The notes: generated by a model from the letters alone, not told the origin. A DNA stretch of 64,000 nucleotides from JAAXIE01 sp965263155 (GCA_965263155.1 OZ253586.1:3641728-3705727); one strand, 5' to 3'; counted from the stretch's first letter, positions 16,539 through 23,205 are shown. Program-made: numbers and translations.

Positions 16539-17435
16539 ATGCGATTGGGCGCTTTTGAAATCAACGAGCCTCTGCCGGAGCTCCAGGAGCCCCATGTGAT
16601 CGCGGTATTGCGCCCGTGGATTAACGTTGGGCGCGTGGGAACCTTGGCTCTTTCCCGCTTGGAGCAGCACTTTGGGGCCAAGGACTTAGGGCAGCTGGCC
16701 CGCCCCGGCGCCTTCTACGATTTTACCCGCTACCGCCCGCGCACCCGTTTTGTGAACGGGAAGCGTGTGCTGAATATACCCAACACCTTCCTGAAGTACG
16801 CCCAGCGCGAGGACGGCCACGACCTTCTGTTCCTGCACATGCGGGAGCCCCATTACCTCGGCGAGGACTACTCCGAGTCCATTATTGAGGTGCTGAAGCA
16901 CTTCGGGGCCAAGCGCTATTGCCTTATCGGCGGGATGTACGATGTGGTCCCCCATACCCGGGCCCTTCTGGTTAGCGGCAGCGGGACTTCGCCTGAGCCG
17001 GAGAACCAGTTGAACGGCCTTGGGGTTCGCTCGAGCAAGTACGAGGGGCCCACCACCATAACCTATATGGTTACCCAAGAGACGGAGAGGATGGGCGTCC
17101 AGAACATGACCCTCATTGCCCGTCTGCCCCAATATGTGCAGTTGGAAGAGGACCACGCGGGCACTGCCCGGCTGATTGAGTTGCTCAGCAGCTTCTACCC
17201 TATACCCGCGGATTTGGCCGACGTAGAGAAAGGCCGCCGCCAGTACCAGGAGCTCACGGCTGCCGTGGAGCAGAACCCTGAAGTGAAGCAGGTGCTGAGC
17301 CAGTTGGAAGCCCAGTACGATGCCCAGGAGGCCGCTTCCGGGGCGGCGACAACCGCGGCCGACGTACCCCTCTCGCCTGAACTGGAAAGCTTCCTTCGGG
17401 GGCTCGAGCAGGACCTAGGCAGCGATTCGGCCTAG
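16539..17435 (+). CDS. PAC2-family (proteasome-assembly-chaperone-like) protein
   Basis: About 298 residues of the PAC2/DUF75 superfamily: EPHVIAVLRPWINVGRVGTLALSRL at the N-terminus, LLFLHMREPHYLGEDYSESI, KRYCLIGGMYDVVPHTR and the VTQETERMGVQNMTLIARLPQYV segment. Bacterial PAC2 proteins are of unclear function. The C-terminal 60 residues are helical and Ala/Glu-rich. The ATG at 16539 fits the domain start; a TTG at 16425 would add 38 residues and cannot be excluded. The gene lies 46 bases upstream of the small gene that begins the selenocysteine cassette and may be co-transcribed. Confidence 0.75.
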   Translation: MRLGAFEINEPLPELQEPHVIAVLRPWINVGRVGTLALSRLEQHFGAKDLGQLARPGAFYDFTRYRPRTRFVNGKRVLNIPNTFLKYAQREDGHDLLFLHMREPHYLGEDYSESIIEVLKHFGAKRYCLIGGMYDVVPHTRALLVSGSGTSPEPENQLNGLGVRSSKYEGPTTITYMVTQETERMGVQNMTLIARLPQYVQLEEDHAGTARLIELLSSFYPIPADLADVEKGRRQYQELTAAVEQNPEVKQVLSQLEAQYDAQEAASGAATTAADVPLSPELESFLRGLEQDLGSDSA

Positions 17436-17481
17436 CAATGGCGTCGGGCCGACCCCATTTAGAGTGGGAAACCCACCTGCT

Positions 17482-17841
17482 ATGGACTCCAAACAAGCTG
17501 TCACCGAAAACCAACTGAACCTACTGTTCTCCCAAGCCTTAGCTGAGGATGAAGGGATGCGTCTGCTGCGTGGGTTCAAGCCCAACCTGTCGGGTACCAG
17601 CGGTGTCCACAAGGTCTTCGTGGCCGCCAGTTGCGAGTGTGGAACAGCCGCGGTTCTGAGCGTAGAAGTGGAAGAGAACAAGAGTTACAGTGAGGTCGAG
17701 GAAGCCTTGCCCGCCTTGGTGGAGCAATTGAGGGCTAGGGAGCAAGCCTTCCGCAAGATGCCGTGCACTACCCATGCCCAGATGCGCAGCGGCGGGTTGG
17801 CCACGGCGCAGGCGAACACTCCAGAAGCTAGCGAGGGATAA
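17482..17841 (+). CDS. Small conserved-looking protein heading the selenocysteine cassette
   Basis: 119 residues, not recognised. It is acidic and mixed alpha/beta in look, with an SCECGTAAVLSVEVEENKSY core, a long helix (PALVEQLRAREQAFRKM) and four Cys in total (SCEC, MPC and none in a metal-ribbon spacing). Its TAA is separated by a single base from the ATG of the FTR gene, so the two are almost surely translated from one mRNA. A GTGGG-AAA-CCCAC palindrome just upstream (17464-17476) may be a regulatory hairpin. It may be a partner, substrate or chaperone of the redox enzymes; this rests on position only. Confidence 0.7.
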   Translation: MDSKQAVTENQLNLLFSQALAEDEGMRLLRGFKPNLSGTSGVHKVFVAASCECGTAAVLSVEVEENKSYSEVEEALPALVEQLRAREQAFRKMPCTTHAQMRSGGLATAQANTPEASEG

Positions 17842-17842
17842 C

Positions 17843-18271
17843 ATGGCACGTAAGCTGACCATGGAACAGGCCTTGAAGGGCACCATCATCTTCTCGGAGA
17901 AGTACGTGGAGCGAGGGGCATACCAGTTCTTCCCCGAACCCGATGTGGTGAAGGTGGTGCAGGAAGGCTTGGCTCAAAACCAGGTTGAGCACGGCTACCG
18001 CTACTGCCCTTGAATGACCCTCAGTGGCGATCCCGTTGAGGACCGCAAGAAGATCTGCCCCTGCGACCGTCATCACGAGGATATCAAAAGGGACGGATTC
18101 TGTATTTGAATGTTCTTCGTAAGCGAAGAGTTTCTTCGCAAGTTCGAAGCAGGCGAGGACTTCGCCTCCAGCTTGGATGAGGCGGTGCAGCCCGGTCAGG
18201 GGTTGTTCGACAGCTACGAGTCCAAGGCGGACCATAAACGTGCCGACCGATCACAAGGGGAGGGTGCATAA
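17843..18271 (+). CDS. Ferredoxin:thioredoxin reductase catalytic subunit, selenoprotein with two in-frame UGA (Sec)
   Basis: 142 codons from ATG (GAGGG upstream) to TAA if the TGA codons at 18011-18013 and 18107-18109 are read through. Conceptual protein: EGLAQNQVEHGYRYCP-U57, then SGDPVEDRKKICPC (C72, C74), then RDGFC87-I-U89-MFFVSEEF. In FTR, three C-x-C pairs carry four [4Fe-4S] ligands plus two redox-active cysteines (C57 and C87 in Synechocystis). Here all four cluster ligands (C55, C72, C74, C87) remain Cys, while both redox-active positions are UGA. No other stop interrupts the frame. The enzyme takes electrons from ferredoxin through the cluster to reduce a disulfide partner. Its partner is likely the adjacent glutaredoxin gene, which starts after one base. 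An ordinary annotation would split this into fragments. Confidence 0.88.
18011..18013 (+). other. In-frame UGA, predicted Sec57 of FTR
   Basis: TGA follows the codons for YRYCP and precedes MTLSGDP. The position equals the second Cys of the first CPC motif, one half of the FTR redox-active pair. Confidence 0.85.
18019..18041 (+). promoter_or_regulatory. SECIS-like hairpin after FTR UGA-1
   Basis: A 9-bp stem (CCTCAGTGG pairs with CCGTTGAGG, two G-T wobbles) with apical loop CGATC, whose second base is G. The loop starts 17 bases from the UGA. This fits the bacterial SECIS model (hairpin just 3' of UGA, G among the first two loop bases). Confidence 0.6.
18107..18109 (+). other. In-frame UGA, predicted Sec89 of FTR
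   Basis: TGA follows the codons for GFCI and precedes MFFVSEEF. The position equals the last Cys of the FTR C-x-C motif, the second half of the redox-active pair. Confidence 0.85.
18123..18139 (+). promoter_or_regulatory. SECIS-like hairpin after FTR UGA-2
   Basis: A 6-bp perfect stem GCGAAG/CTTCGC with loop AGTTT, second base G followed by U. The loop starts 22 bases from the UGA. A competing hairpin (18113-18130) uses the same CGAAG arm with the upstream CTTCG, so the fold may switch. Confidence 0.5.
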
Positions 18272-18272
18272 A

Positions 18273-18512
18273 ATGCCGGAGATTATTGTCTATACGTCCG
18301 ATGGTTGAGGGCCCTGCCACATGGTGAAAGTGTACCTTTCACGCAAGGGCATCTCCTTTACCGAGCATAACGTCTCACAAGAGCCCGACGCCCGCGATGC
18401 CTTGGTAGGCATGGGCTACCGAGCCACCCCAGTCACCGTTATCGGCGAATCGCTGGTGGTGGGCTACAACACCGGTAAGATCGACGAGGCTCTGGCAGCA
18501 GCGGGGGTTTAA
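18273..18512 (+). CDS. Glutaredoxin-family selenoprotein with UGPC active site
   Basis: 79 residues if TGA at 18306-18308 is read as Sec12. The protein starts MPEIIVYTSDG, then U12-G-P-C15-HMVKVYLSRKGI, with the cis-Pro motif YRATPVTVI and the GYNTGKIDEAL C-terminus, a complete small glutaredoxin/NrdH-like thioredoxin fold. The first Cys of CxxC, the nucleophile, is the one replaced; Sec-containing glutaredoxins of this kind are known. Ribosome-binding site GGGGAGGG lies in the end of the FTR gene and the ATG is one base after the FTR TAA. A conventional caller would start at an internal codon and lose the active site. It probably receives electrons from the FTR and passes them to peroxidases, reductases or the small unknown protein. 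Confidence 0.9.
18324..18342 (+). promoter_or_regulatory. SECIS-like hairpin after glutaredoxin UGA
   Basis: A 7-bp perfect stem GTGAAAG/CTTTCAC with loop TGTAC (G in position 2, a GU present). An outer GCCC/GGGC pairing (18311-18314 with 18347-18350) extends it. The loop starts 25 bases from the UGA. This is the best SECIS-like element of the three. Confidence 0.68.
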
Positions 18513-18542
18513 GCTCGCTGCGACTAGTCTGGATCAGCCCAT

Positions 18543-18977
18543 TTAAGATTCCGAAAGACGAAATACGGGGTGTAGAGCAGACTCAGCGGCGAACTCTGCC
18601 AAGGTTGAGTCTGCTCCAGCCCGGAAGTATTTGCGGGTAATAGCCTCGCCCCGATAGTAGGCCCGCAGCACGGCGGCGCTGATGTTTGGGTTGAGCTCTT
18701 CCGAGGCCATGAGCTTCTGCTTGGATAATCCCCGCGAGAGCGTTATTTGCCCTGCAGCCCGTACGTTCTTCACCCACTCGCGCTCCCCGTACGGACACAC
18801 CACCCAGCGTTGCGCTCCCTCCACCAACACCGATACGGGGTTGGTATGCAGCCGCTTGCTGCGTCGCCCTGGCACCGTCATCAGGTGATACCTCCGCGGG
18901 GGCAACCCTACGCGCACCCACAGCTTGACCCAAGCATTGAGCGCCCGCTGGAAGAGAGTCAGTCTGTAACCGGGCAT
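18543..18977 (-). CDS. Ddn-like (F420-dependent type) oxidoreductase
   Basis: 144 residues of the deazaflavin-dependent nitroreductase (Ddn/DUF385) split-barrel family. It has GLPPRRYHLMTVPGRRSKRLHTNPV, the usual substrate/cofactor-proximal segment, then WVVCPYGEREWVKNVRAAGQ and an AYYRGEAITRKYF motif near the end. Family members use cofactor F420 to reduce varied organics, or bind FMN/heme. It faces the selenocysteine cassette tail-to-tail with only 30 bases between. F420 biosynthesis genes are not in the window. Confidence 0.85.
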   Translation of the reverse strand: MPGYRLTLFQRALNAWVKLWVRVGLPPRRYHLMTVPGRRSKRLHTNPVSVLVEGAQRWVVCPYGEREWVKNVRAAGQITLSRGLSKQKLMASEELNPNISAAVLRAYYRGEAITRKYFRAGADSTLAEFAAESALHPVFRLSES

Positions 18978-19064
18978 GGCTTCCCTATGGTATCTCCCGA
19001 CAAGGGTGTCTTTCTATACATTCACAACTTCCGTCATAGCGTCCAATGATGCGCTCCGTGAATT

Positions 19065-19117
19065 CCTGCCGGCGGCGACCTTTCGGCGACCGCCCCTACA
19101 TGTCATTCTGAGCAGCG
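19065..19117. repeat. Fragment of a dispersed intergenic repeat
   Basis: CGGCGACCGCCCCTACA followed by TGTCATTCTGAG and GGAATCTAAGAG. Strings like these are commonly repeated between genes in Chloroflexota-type genomes. Only one degenerate copy is present in this window, so it is a weak call. Confidence 0.3.
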
Positions 19118-19184
19118 GGAGGAATCTAAGAGCGTTGTGCAGAGGGCAACAAGCCGGATCTGCTACGAGAGCGGTCTGGTGAGA

Positions 19185-20645
19185 CTATGCGTCACGCTCT
19201 AGGAATTCGCGCACCATCTGGATAGCGGGTTCGCGGTCGTAGATGTTGATTAGAATCTGGGCGTTGCGCACGGCGTCTCCTGCGAAGAAGCGCTCGTAGT
19301 GCAGTTGGCGCGAGCCGAAGGCGCTACAGGAGACGTCCCAAGCTAGGTGGAACAGCTTGGCGCGTTCGATGGCTTCCATGGTGTCGGTGGCTAGGTAGCG
19401 GTCGAGGTCGGGGCGCAATTCACTGTCGAAGTCGGCCCGGCCCGGTAAAGCCATGAGACTGCTGGAGCCGAGGAGGTGGATGATCTCGGCGATGCGGGGG
19501 TAGAACATGCGGGCGTACATATTCTCGCCCACAGTCAGCGGAATAGGGGCGGGGGTGAACACGCCCCACTCGTCGGGCGCGGCGTCCAACTCGGCTGCCC
19601 GCAGCAGTCCCTTCTCTATCTCAAGATACATGGCTAGTTCACCCAGACGCTCTTGGACGTGGGGTTGGTCGTCGTTGCTCAGGGCCTGGGTCATCATGGT
19701 GGCCAAGCCCAACAGGAATGCCGACTTGGCCACGATTCGGGTCATCACCTGTTGGAAGCTGTGGACTATCCAACCGGTGCGGAATGTCATCTGGTTACAC
19801 AGGTCGGCGTCACCGTAGAGGAACACCCTCTCCCAAGGAACGAATACATCGTCGAAGAACACGACAGCGTCCATCTCCTCGAAGCGAGAGCCCAAGGGAT
19901 GGTCGAAGTGGGAACGTCCGTAGTCGAAACTCTCGCGGCAGATGAACTTCATACCTGGGGCGTCGCAAGGGATTGAGAAGGAGACGGCGTAGAGGCTGGC
20001 GTCTCCCACGGTCTGGTGAGAGCGCGACGGGTAGACGGCGATTTCGTCGGCTATGGGGCCCAAGGTCGCCAGCACTCGTGAACCACGCACAATCAGACCA
20101 GCGTCGGTCTCTTTCACTACCTTGAGGGCCACGTCTTGGGCGATGTCGTCGGTTATGAACTGGGCTGGACGCCGGTTACGCTGAGGGTTGACCAGCGTGT
20201 GGGTGAGGCAGAGATCCTGCTCTCGTATGAGCTCGTAGTAGCGGGTTATGTTCTCGCCGAATTCCGGGCGGTTCTGGGCGTAGTAGGCGGAGGCTCCAGA
20301 CATGGCCACGAAGGAGGCGTTCAGGAAATCGGGAGTCCGGCCCATCATACCGCCGTGGTATTGCGCCCAGCGGGCCATCATGCGGCCCTTACGCTGCACG
20401 TCATCCACGCTTTCGGGGACCAAGAAGGACATGCCTACCGGGTCGCCGGTGGTTGGCGAGGTGTAGGTCATCTCGTCGAGGGTGTCAGGGTCGTTCTGCA
20501 GATCGTAGAGGGCGGCAATGGAGAGCATCCCGTTGCGAAAGCCGGGATAGGTGGTGACATCGGTGACTTTTTCGCCGTTGATGCGGATGTCTCTGGGGCG
20601 CTCCCTGAGGCCCCGTATGTATTCCGCGCCAGTGCGTACTGGCAT
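19185..20645 (-). CDS. HpaB-type 4-hydroxyphenylacetate 3-monooxygenase family protein (copy 1)
   Basis: 486 residues of the HpaB/acyl-CoA-dehydrogenase-fold flavin monooxygenase family. Characteristic parts are MPVRTGAEYIRGLRERP at the N-terminus, DLCLTHTLVNPQRNR, KETDAGLIVRGSRVLATLGP and FDHPLGSRFEEMDAVVFFDDVFVPWERVF. These enzymes use FADH2 from a separate reductase to ortho-hydroxylate phenols. No HpaC reductase is adjacent. The FAH-family gene lies 34 bases upstream in the same direction, which suggests hydroxylation coupled to later cleavage of a ring-fission product. A second, similar HpaB is at 28159; the two are clearly paralogs. Confidence 0.92.
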   Translation of the reverse strand: MPVRTGAEYIRGLRERPRDIRINGEKVTDVTTYPGFRNGMLSIAALYDLQNDPDTLDEMTYTSPTTGDPVGMSFLVPESVDDVQRKGRMMARWAQYHGGMMGRTPDFLNASFVAMSGASAYYAQNRPEFGENITRYYELIREQDLCLTHTLVNPQRNRRPAQFITDDIAQDVALKVVKETDAGLIVRGSRVLATLGPIADEIAVYPSRSHQTVGDASLYAVSFSIPCDAPGMKFICRESFDYGRSHFDHPLGSRFEEMDAVVFFDDVFVPWERVFLYGDADLCNQMTFRTGWIVHSFQQVMTRIVAKSAFLLGLATMMTQALSNDDQPHVQERLGELAMYLEIEKGLLRAAELDAAPDEWGVFTPAPIPLTVGENMYARMFYPRIAEIIHLLGSSSLMALPGRADFDSELRPDLDRYLATDTMEAIERAKLFHLAWDVSCSAFGSRQLHYERFFAGDAVRNAQILINIYDREPAIQMVREFLERDA

Positions 20646-20679
20646 GTGTGCCCTCCCGCGATTACTTGAAGACCCGTGA

Positions 20680-21597
20680 TTACTTGAAGACGCGAACTAG
20701 GCGGTTGCGGAGAACGCCCAAGCCGGTGATTTCCAGCTCCACCAAGTTCCCCGGCTGCAGCCAGCGTCCATGCTCCAACCCACAGCCGAAGCCCACGGTG
20801 CCCGAACCGAAGACATCGCCGGGGTAGACCGCCTCGTCCATGGATACGTGGGCCAGCATCTGGCCAAAGCTCCAATTGACGGTGGAATACTGGCCGTCGG
20901 ACCAGACCTCGCCGTTTACGCGGGCCACCATACGGGCTGTGGAAGGATCGAACTCATCGGGAGTCACCAGCCAGGGGCCCATGGAAGTGGCGAAGTCCTT
21001 GCCCTTGGCTGGCCCTAAGCCCACCGACATCTCCTTCATCTGTATGTCGCGTGCGCTCCAGTCGTTCATGATGCAGTAGCCGCCGATGTACTGGTCGGCG
21101 TGCTCCACAGGTATGTCGATGCCCTCTTTGCCAATGATGCAGGCCAGTTCCAGCTCGTAGTCCATCTGCTCGCTGAAACGGGGCCAGTAGACAAACTCGT
21201 CGTGGCCGCCGAGGGTGCGGTGGTTCCCCTTGTAGTAGACGGGGAGGTCGTACCATGCGGGAGGAATCTCCATGTTGTTGCGCTTGCGGGCGTTGCTGAG
21301 GTGCACCTCGAAGGCGAGGAAGTCCTTGAGGGAGCCCGCCTCGATGGGGCACAGAAAGCGGAGGGAGTCGACGGGCCAGCGGGTGATGCTGAACTGCGAC
21401 AAGTCCTTCACGGCGTCGGAAAGGGCCCCAGCGTGCTCGGTGTTGTGGCGCACCAACTCCACGGCCGTGGAAGCGTCCACTGCCAGACCCAACTGCTGGA
21501 TTACTTGTCCGGCGTCGAGTATCTCGGAGCTAGCCTCGTCCACCAGCCCGATGGTGGGGCCCTGCTGGCCGGGTAGCCGAACGCGGGCGATCTTCAT
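20680..21597 (-). CDS. Fumarylacetoacetate hydrolase (FAH) family protein
   Basis: 305 residues. The N-terminal region is the small FAH cap-like domain. The catalytic domain has metal-ligand glutamates in MDYELELACIIGKEG, the NDWSARDIQ motif, KGKDFATSMGPWLV and the GDVFGSGTVG loop. Family members hydrolyse or decarboxylate acylpyruvate-type products of aromatic ring cleavage, using Mg or Mn. ATG follows GGAGGACTCCGC. It is the first gene of a probable two-gene unit with HpaB copy 1. The precise reaction cannot be fixed. Confidence 0.9.
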   Translation of the reverse strand: MKIARVRLPGQQGPTIGLVDEASSEILDAGQVIQQLGLAVDASTAVELVRHNTEHAGALSDAVKDLSQFSITRWPVDSLRFLCPIEAGSLKDFLAFEVHLSNARKRNNMEIPPAWYDLPVYYKGNHRTLGGHDEFVYWPRFSEQMDYELELACIIGKEGIDIPVEHADQYIGGYCIMNDWSARDIQMKEMSVGLGPAKGKDFATSMGPWLVTPDEFDPSTARMVARVNGEVWSDGQYSTVNWSFGQMLAHVSMDEAVYPGDVFGSGTVGFGCGLEHGRWLQPGNLVELEITGLGVLRNRLVRVFK

Positions 21598-21734
21598 GCG
21601 GAGTCCTCCCTAGGTGTATCTGAGGTCATGGTAGCAGAGGGGTCCGCCTCGCGTCACGCTGGCAGGGCAGGAGGTGGCACGAACTCCCTCGCTCTGGACG
21701 GGAGAGGTGACGGACAAGGTTTGGCTAGGGAGGT

Positions 21735-21903
21735 GAGACCAGGTGTCTCAGCGGATCGGCCCCGCCAGATACGATTTGGCTGGGGAGTGAGACCAGGTGT
21801 CTCAGCGGATTGGCCCCGCCAGATACGATTTGGCGGGGGAGTTGAGACCAGGTGTCTCAGCGGATCGGCCCTCCCCGATACGATTTGGGTGTTGAGTGAG
21901 ACA
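21735..21903 (+). repeat. 54-bp tandem repeat with two palindromes per unit
   Basis: GAGACC words begin at 21735, 21789 and 21844, with a degenerate GAGAC at 21898, so the period is 54-55 bases. Each unit carries GAGAC-CAGGT-GTCTC and, in the second unit, a perfect CCCCGCCA / TGGCGGGG inverted repeat around GATACGATT. Units 1 and 3 have the second palindrome in weakened form. Confidence 0.85.
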
Positions 21904-21905
21904 CT

Positions 21906-21945
21906 GTTTGTAGCTGTGGCGAAGAGTTTCGTAGCTAATTTTGGT
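21906..21945 (+). repeat. GTAGCTG dispersed repeat, copy B1
   Basis: GTTTGTAGCTG, nine bases, then GTTTCGTAGCTAATTTTGG: the same two-half layout as copy A1 with a slightly longer spacer. Confidence 0.5.
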
Positions 21946-22060
21946 CTCATTGGTCTCACGGGGGCCTGTTTCAGATACGATTTGAGGGTGCTTGGTGAGA
22001 CAGCGGTGGCCCAAATCCAGGCTTGGAGACGGAACTTGCGCTTGCGCTCTACTCGACACT

Positions 22061-22115
22061 GGTCGTAGCTGGAAAGTGTTTTTTGGTATCTGTGGTGTGT
22101 AGAATTTGTCGAATC
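22061..22115 (+). repeat. GTAGCTG dispersed repeat, copy B2
   Basis: GGTCGTAGCTG, six bases, GTTTTTTGGTATCTG, nine bases, then AATTTGTCGAATC. It aligns without gaps to copy A1 at 1731-1785. Confidence 0.6.
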
Positions 22116-22235
22116 GGGGTATTGGTCCAGCTCGGGGTTTGTAGCTGAGGATGGGACTCGACAGTGTAGTGGGGGCTTGGAGGTGGTCTGGTTGGGTTTC
22201 CACGGGTGATACCTCCCGAGATATTGGGGCTAAAA

Positions 22236-22274
22236 GAAAACGCCGGGGAGACCCTTAGGGGTCAGTCCCCAGCG
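22236..22274 (+). repeat. Conserved hairpin block of islands A and B, copy B
   Basis: GAAAACGCCGGGGAGACC, then GGGGTCAGTCCCCAGCG. It is homologous to 1870-1906, with a hairpin of four G-C pairs kept. Confidence 0.55.
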
Positions 22275-22407
22275 CATGTGAGCAGGTTAGAGGGTGCGGG
22301 GGTGGTTGGTCAATGGGGAGATGTCATGGGGCTTGGCCGAAGGTATCGCATATGATACATTGGGTGACCTGAGACTTTGCTTGTAACGCCTCATCCCATC
22401 GCAAATC

Positions 22408-22644
22408 ATGGTAAGGGTAGCCACTGTAGGGCAGTTCATCTTCGTCATCAACACCAGAGAGAACGACTTCGAGCCTCCCCACGTTCATGTGTGGGTGGCC
22501 CGTGAAGATGTATGTCGTATCGAGTTGAACTCAGGGAGGTTCTTGGAGGCACCGCCTGCCGGAACGTATCGCGACATCTTGCGCGCCTATGGCCTGCACG
22601 TTGAAGAGATAAGAAGGGTCTGGGACGAAATTCACGGAAGGTAA
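22408..22644 (+). CDS. DUF4160 protein, likely toxin-side partner
   Basis: 78 residues matching DUF4160: a short N-terminal strand, FEPPHVHVWVARED with the HVHV motif, and an LHVEEIRRVWDEIHG C-terminal helix. DUF4160 genes are commonly found next to DUF2442 genes, as here, and the pair is thought to act as a toxin-antitoxin type module; the activity is not established. ATG at 22408 is poorly supported by a ribosome-binding site. The next gene starts at the stop codon. Confidence 0.8.
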   Translation: MVRVATVGQFIFVINTRENDFEPPHVHVWVAREDVCRIELNSGRFLEAPPAGTYRDILRAYGLHVEEIRRVWDEIHGR

Positions 22645-22647
22645 GTG

Positions 22648-23160
22648 ATGCAGCCAGTCCTTGTGAAGAATGCTGAGCGGATGATGACTAAGGCGGTCCC
22701 GAGGGTGGACGGGATAGAGGTGAGCTTTGCCGATGGACGGTCCGGGCTATTGCCCTACAGCGCCGTGCCGGAGGTACCGGAATACGATCAGCTGTCGAAC
22801 ATAGACCTTCCCAGCGCATACGAATTGGTGTTGGAGACAGCGGGTGGGGAACGGGTGGAGATACCGTGGGACTTCGCCCGACACTATTGCGACGACTCGT
22901 ACCGTCCCAATGTGGAACGGATAGCGGCCGATGGGAGACGGGCTTTGGGGAGCCGGATTCGTCGGCTGCGGGAGTCGGCGGGGCTTACGCAGGAGGCGCT
23001 GGCGGCTGCGGCAGGGATAGGGCGTGTGACGCTTGTGCGGGTGGAGAAGGGGGAGCAGTCGCCGCGGTTTGAGACGCTGGTGGCAGTGGCGAGGGCGTTA
23101 GGTAGGGGGGTGGGGGAGTTGGTGGTGGAAGTGGGGAGTGAATTTAGGACGGGTGACTGA
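22648..23160 (+). CDS. DUF2442 - XRE helix-turn-helix fusion, likely antitoxin/regulator
   Basis: 170 residues. Residues about 10-80 form a DUF2442 domain (VDGIEVSFADGRSGLLPYS). Residues about 100-160 form an XRE/Cro helix-turn-helix (IRRLRESAGLTQEALAAAAGI and RVEKGEQSPRFETLVAVARALG). It probably binds the partner through DUF2442 and operator DNA through the HTH, repressing the operon. The ATG at 22648 comes three bases after the DUF4160 stop, so expression is coupled. Island B directly upstream has palindromes that could be operators, but this is not shown. Confidence 0.85.
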   Translation: MQPVLVKNAERMMTKAVPRVDGIEVSFADGRSGLLPYSAVPEVPEYDQLSNIDLPSAYELVLETAGGERVEIPWDFARHYCDDSYRPNVERIAADGRRALGSRIRRLRESAGLTQEALAAAAGIGRVTLVRVEKGEQSPRFETLVAVARALGRGVGELVVEVGSEFRTGD

Positions 23161-23205
23161 CGACGCATCTAACCCGTGGCAGCGAATGATGGCCGCGGGA
23201 AATGG

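Larger units (their letters stand above)
21628..22407. other. Non-coding island B with tandem array and dispersed repeats
   Basis: About 780 bases without a credible gene. From left to right: a 54-bp tandem array, a GTAGCTG repeat, another AGATACGATTTG word near 21973, a second GTAGCTG repeat, the GGGG/CCCC hairpin block and a GATGTCATGGGG word. Island A ends with a matching GATGTCATAGGG word, and both islands contain GAGACACTGT. The island lies directly upstream of the DUF4160 gene. Confidence 0.6.

Noticed and set aside
17843..18271. FTR gene as an ordinary pseudogene with two nonsense mutations
   Set aside because: Both stops are TGA, both lie on the redox-active Cys codons and nowhere else, and the neighbouring glutaredoxin shows the same at its active-site Cys. 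Random decay would not do this.
18321..18512. Shorter glutaredoxin reading from the internal ATG/GTG after the UGA
   Set aside because: It removes the first beta strand and the active-site nucleophile. The upstream GGGGAGGG and ATG plus the UGPC motif favour the longer Sec-containing gene.
21735..21903. CRISPR array
   Set aside because: The whole 54-bp unit repeats; there are no unique spacers between short repeats, and no cas genes are in the window.
21628..22068. 146-codon open frame with repeated RQIRFGxGV peptides in island B
   Set aside because: The peptide repeat is just the 54-bp tandem DNA repeat read through. There is no conserved start, domain or codon bias, and the palindromes explain the sequence better.
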